NCBI GenBank assembly: GCA_029964075.1
Contig: CM057147.1
Coordinates: 25,441,513 to 25,505,512 of the forward strand
Direction: 5' to 3'
DNA length: 64,000 bases
Origin: Patiria pectinifera
Lineage: Eukaryota; Echinodermata; Asteroidea; Valvatida; Asterinidae
Shown here: positions 60,218-64,000 of the stretch, one piece after another
Position numbering within the stretch: the stretch's first letter is position 1
How the letters are laid out: each line of letters begins with the position of its first letter
Notes under the pieces: model-generated
Told to the model about the DNA's origin: nothing
What the model saw: only the letters and a program-made list of their open reading frames with translations
The model's database searches: none
Program-made: the position numbers and the translations under genes

Positions 60218-60616
60218 AGTCTGGCCTCTGGGGATCCCATTGGCCACTGCAACAGGTGGAAGGAAATGGGATTTGGGGGAAAGTGCCCAGGGTATGGTAA
60301 CGTCTGAATTACGTGTGAAAAGGTCCAATCGAATAAATACGCTGCGACCAAAAGGGTGAAAAGGTGCTGATGAGGTCATCTACAGAGAAGACATTCGATT
60401 TGGCCAAACCCTACATTCGTTACCATGAGTAAAATAATAGCAGCTGGAACTGCAGGCAAGCTACTGCAGCAAAACCAAAGGGAACAGCAAAAGACAGCAA
60501 CAGAAATAGCTCAAGTAGCAAAAAGCATCAACGGCAACAACTATAAGCGAGTATCGGCAATCTTTGTAGACAATTACAACTGCGATCTAAACTCCACTGT
60601 CCACACCTCTTTACCA
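60218..60616. other. Intergenic, nothing recognised
   Basis: About 400 bp separate the fragment and the complete copy of the TTAA family. No exon was found. Confidence 0.35.
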
Positions 60617-61142
60617 TTAAAGGGGATATACATCATTTGCTTTCGCTGCAATTTTCAAAAATAAATGGATTTGGAGGATTAGCCTATAGAAAATATTGTT
60701 AAACTGACTTGTTTCACGTTTTGGGCTTGTAGATGCTGGGAAAAAACAAGAAAACCAATCATGTTCTTGTAGTCTGGTTCCCTGACCCCACTTAAGATGA
60801 GACGTTTCAATTTATAGACTTAGGGGAATTGGAAAGTCAGAGAATCAGTTTAACAGACTTGTACCCCTTCACAGATGTGTTATCAATTGCAAAGAAAATG
60901 CGGAATAACTAAATATGAAAAGTAAGGAGCACTTTTTGAGAAAAAAAACCCAGTGTTCTCCAACGATGGTCGGCCGACCAGTGTTGGAAAAATACAAGTT
61001 TTCTTGAAAATGTCAGCACACCAGGAGCCAAGATTTTACAGGAGCTTTAGACTGTCATTCACTTACAATCGAGTAAGATATTTCCGTTATAAATTGATCA
61101 TTTCGTTTTTTGATGTTGGCAAATGTTGTATCTTCCCTTTAA
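60617..61142 (+). repeat. TTAA-flanked palindromic-core element, copy 2
   Basis: The 526 bp element is bounded by TTAA (60617-60620 and 61139-61142) and is in the same orientation as copy 1 at 26982. The core palindrome (about 60960-60987) is slightly degraded: CCAACGATGGTCGG pairs with CCGACCAGTGTTGG, leaving mismatches. It keeps the internal AGTCTGGTTCCCTGACC block and its partner. Confidence 0.88.
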
Positions 61143-62059
61143 AGTGCGCGCCAAAGCTATACCAGCAAAAGGGATAAAATACCGGTGTAAGAATCTGCCA
61201 CTGACAAAATTCACGCACGCAGTTTGCTGACTAATGATTCGTCACAAATAGTCTTCTTTGGTATTTCTATAACCTGTGACAAAATGTGATTTAGCAGCAT
61301 TCAACAGCGCCCTCATCCGATTGAATTGTCAAGTGAAACTGGCTTCTATCTATTAAAGGAAAATTTAAACGTTTTGATTGATTTCCTTCTTCCGTCGATA
61401 ACGATGAAAATTGTCAACACAAAAATTACATCTGACAAGTTTCTCAATTTTTCCTACCAACTTTGCCCTCTGACCCTCATCTGTCAGCAGGGGGCGCTAT
61501 TTGTTTACATTAATGATGTCACGTCGTTTTCACGTGATCTTTGGGCCTTAAAGGGTGTTACCTATAGAAATATGCGCTTTGCCTAAAACTTGACTTATAA
61601 TGGTACAGATGTGGTTCTCGCATAGGGAGTCATGTGAGCTAGATCGGTGCAAGTAAACGGCCCTGCCAACAATGACTGAGGAAACCCAAAGTGTCAAGTC
61701 GAGGCGCGGGGAAAACAACGCGAACGGCTCCCAGCAACTGGAAAGCTGGTAAGCCCGTCCGTGACGAGGCTAGCGGAGAAGGGAAGAGACAAGACGGGAA
61801 GATGACTGATCAGCCACGGCATTGTTTGCCCCTGTCAAGTCCGGGCGAAACCGGGCCAAGAACAACGCGCTGACCACATGGAGCTCCTGCTCCGCGGGTC
61901 TTTGCCCAAGTTGTTCACGCGAACGACTCCCCTCCTGATGACAAATGAACAATCACTGCAACAGTCCTTGACCCTAAAAGAAACTGTTCTTGTGAATTGC
62001 AGCTCTCACAACTGACAACTTTCACTCTTCACACAAACTCCGACTTATTTTTATCGATC
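61143..62059. other. Intergenic, nothing recognised
   Basis: The stretch 61670-61960 is GC-rich with a CTGGTAAGC donor-like string near 61745, but no supporting exon peptide could be read. Confidence 0.35.
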
Positions 62060-62576
62060 TTAAAGGGAAGATACAACATTTGCAAACATCACAAAACGAA
62101 ATGATCAAATTATCACGAAAACCTTACTGACTGTTAGGGAATGGCAGTCTCAAGCATCCTGTAAAATCGTGGCTCCTGGTGTGCTGTCATTTTCAAGAAA
62201 AACGACATTTTTCCTACGCTGGTCGGCCGACCAGCGTTGGAGAAAACTTTTTTTTTCCTTCAAAAACTGCTCCTATTAGTTCATAATGAGTTATTCCGCG
62301 TTTTCTTTGCAATTGATTACACACCAAGGGGTACAAGCCTGCTAGACTGATTCTCTGACCTTACAATTCCCTAAAGCCTATAAATTGGTCCGTTTTATGG
62401 GGTCAGGGAACCAGACTACAATAGCATGATTCGTTTTCTTGGTTTTTTTTTCAGCATCTACAAGCCCAAAACGTGAAACAAGTCATCTTAACAATATATG
62501 CTATAACACACTAATCCTCCAAATCCATTTATTTCTGAAAATTACAGCAAAAGCAAATGTTATACATTCCCTTTAA
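62060..62576 (-). repeat. TTAA-flanked palindromic-core element, copy 3 (inverted)
   Basis: The 517 bp element is bounded by TTAA (62060-62063 and 62573-62576) and is in the reverse orientation to copies 1 and 2. Its core (about 62214-62240) keeps GCTGGTCGGCCGACCAGC intact. Copies 2 and 3 lie 0.9 kb apart in opposite orientation. Confidence 0.9.
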
Positions 62577-64000
62577 GAACTAACAATTATCCATGCATTT
62601 TCCCACTCGCAGTAGAATTTAAATTTGATATTAAAAATATCTTTATGACTTCCATATATAATCTCATCTGATTTCCTGTAACATCCATTTGAACTATATA
62701 AATACCTCGTCAATTTCACTTTAACAGTCAAATCTACGTCTCAAGTTTTACGAAGAGTTGAGTACCAAAGAAAAGAGCGAACAATCGCTAAAAATGGTTC
62801 CATTTCCCAGCAATTTGTTAGTCATGTGATCGAGTCTCTTTGCGAATCCACGGGCATGGCTGCAGGAAAACTCCGTCAGATGACACCGGTCGTAAGAGAC
62901 AAGCAGACGAAAGACCTGTCTGGCTTGCCGGGCCGCGACGGAGCACTCCTCCTGCCGATGAAGGAGGACAGAGTCTGGTAAGGTAGCTGGAGAGACATCA
63001 GTGGTGTCTGGGGTAACGCCCAAGTAGTTCCCCCGCCCATCGAGCCACCGCGCACCCGCCACCGCTGAAAAGCGGCGGTTCACTCACCGTATTCGCGGTT
63101 CATACGAGTCAACCACTTGCAGGTTGTGCTCTGGTTCAACCAAATCAAACCAAATAGGTCGTTCAGTGGCTTTTATAAAGCACAGGTGGTAAGTTGGAGT
63201 TTTCGGACCAATAAACATCAATAATTGTTTTTGTGCAATTCAAGATTTTAAAGGGGGTAGCAATCCGGGAGGGGGGGGCACGGACCTCCGCTGGGGGAAG
63301 GACGCTTAAATATTCCTCTCTCTGATGGATTTCAAAAGTTGCCACACAATCTCAAGTGACTGCGAAGCCCCAGTGATTCCCCTTTAATTGAGAAGTAATA
63401 TAGTAGGCTTCCATTCGCTTAGGCTTAGTCCGAATCGAATTATCTGAAACCACATCCACAGAACGGTGTTATTTCATGTTGGCCCTCAAATTATATTAAT
63501 TCCAATCAATCCAAGTTGAAGTAACCACTTAAAAAAAATACTGACCAATCATCCTTTCTCTATGAATGATCCAAGCAATATCTCACCAATGTCTGATTTC
63601 ATCCACTCATCCACCATAGGAATTCAAGCAAACAGCCAGCCAGCCAAACAGCCAACCAACAGACCAACCAATAAACGAAGAATCCAATCAACCGACAAGC
63701 ATGATCCACAACCACGCTGCTGTACGACAAACAGACCGACGAAGAAACATGCGCATTCCTCATGACACAAACAACTCATAGATAACAAACCGGGTCACAA
63801 TAATCACAAATGACACAGATATGACACAGATTGAATAAAGTACATGTACATCATCTTTTGACCTCACAATATGACCATCAAAAACCGATCTGTTATTCGC
63901 ATCAACCGAGCAGAATCTGTTCTTCGTTTTCTGCAGTATTATTTCTGCAAGGCCAAATACTTATCAGTCTCATGTTCTGGTAAGGATGAGTATAGTTCAA
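62577..64000. other. Intergenic, no gene recognised
   Basis: The stretch 62800-63080 is GC-richer with a 111-codon minus-strand frame that I cannot assign. A G tract lies at 63272-63279. A CCAGCCAACAGAC-type low-complexity run is at 63631-63685. Confidence 0.35.

Overview
This is a eukaryotic, gene-poor window. I judge it to be nuclear DNA of a marine invertebrate deuterostome. An echinoderm is the best guess, but the species is not established. The evidence is the exon/intron structure, the AT-leaning intergenic DNA, a gene for a motile-cilium protein, an ASB-type (ankyrin plus SOCS box) gene, and the many short non-autonomous DNA transposons with G/C-tract edges. I see no prokaryotic operons, no CRISPR array, no rRNA or tRNA gene and no viral gene.

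The left 5.3 kb holds the only protein-coding features I can support, both on the + strand. The first is the terminal exon of a dynein regulatory complex subunit 10 (DRC10/IQCD) gene, with the end of its last intron (1-467) and its exon (468-752). The second is an apparently uninterrupted 442-codon ankyrin-repeat/SOCS-box (ASB family) gene at 3569-4897. They are unrelated in function: one is an axonemal protein and the other is a predicted Cullin5 E3-ligase substrate receptor. Nothing suggests that they work together.

From 5.3 kb to 64 kb I find no convincing exon. The open frames there are short, lack recognisable domains and fit chance. What the DNA does show is a dense set of non-autonomous repeats that I could pair by eye. 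These are: a two-copy ~830 bp family (5911 and 21322); a 498 bp near-complete foldback with TA duplications (10004); a hAT-type MITE with an exact 8 bp duplication (11121); a poly-T/poly-G element with an 11 bp duplication (20415); a nested pair (23074 with 23118, plus a solo copy at 52031); an inverted pair (23923 and 33594); a TTAA-flanked family with three complete copies and one fragment (26982, 60617, 62060, 60058) built around a perfect 28 bp palindrome; and several smaller foldbacks. No autonomous transposase, reverse transcriptase or integrase was recognised.

Some intergenic blocks are locally GC-richer or contain clear transcription-factor-like sites: paired TGACGTCA at 32380, a forkhead-like site at 48114, and homeodomain-like sites near 19.4 and 38.8 kb. 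They could be regulatory DNA, but this cannot be shown from one sequence. I found no clear candidate for an undescribed molecular system. The most interesting material is transposon structure: nesting, foldback architecture and an inner inverted repeat carried inside a multicopy family. All repeat boundaries and identities were judged by eye.
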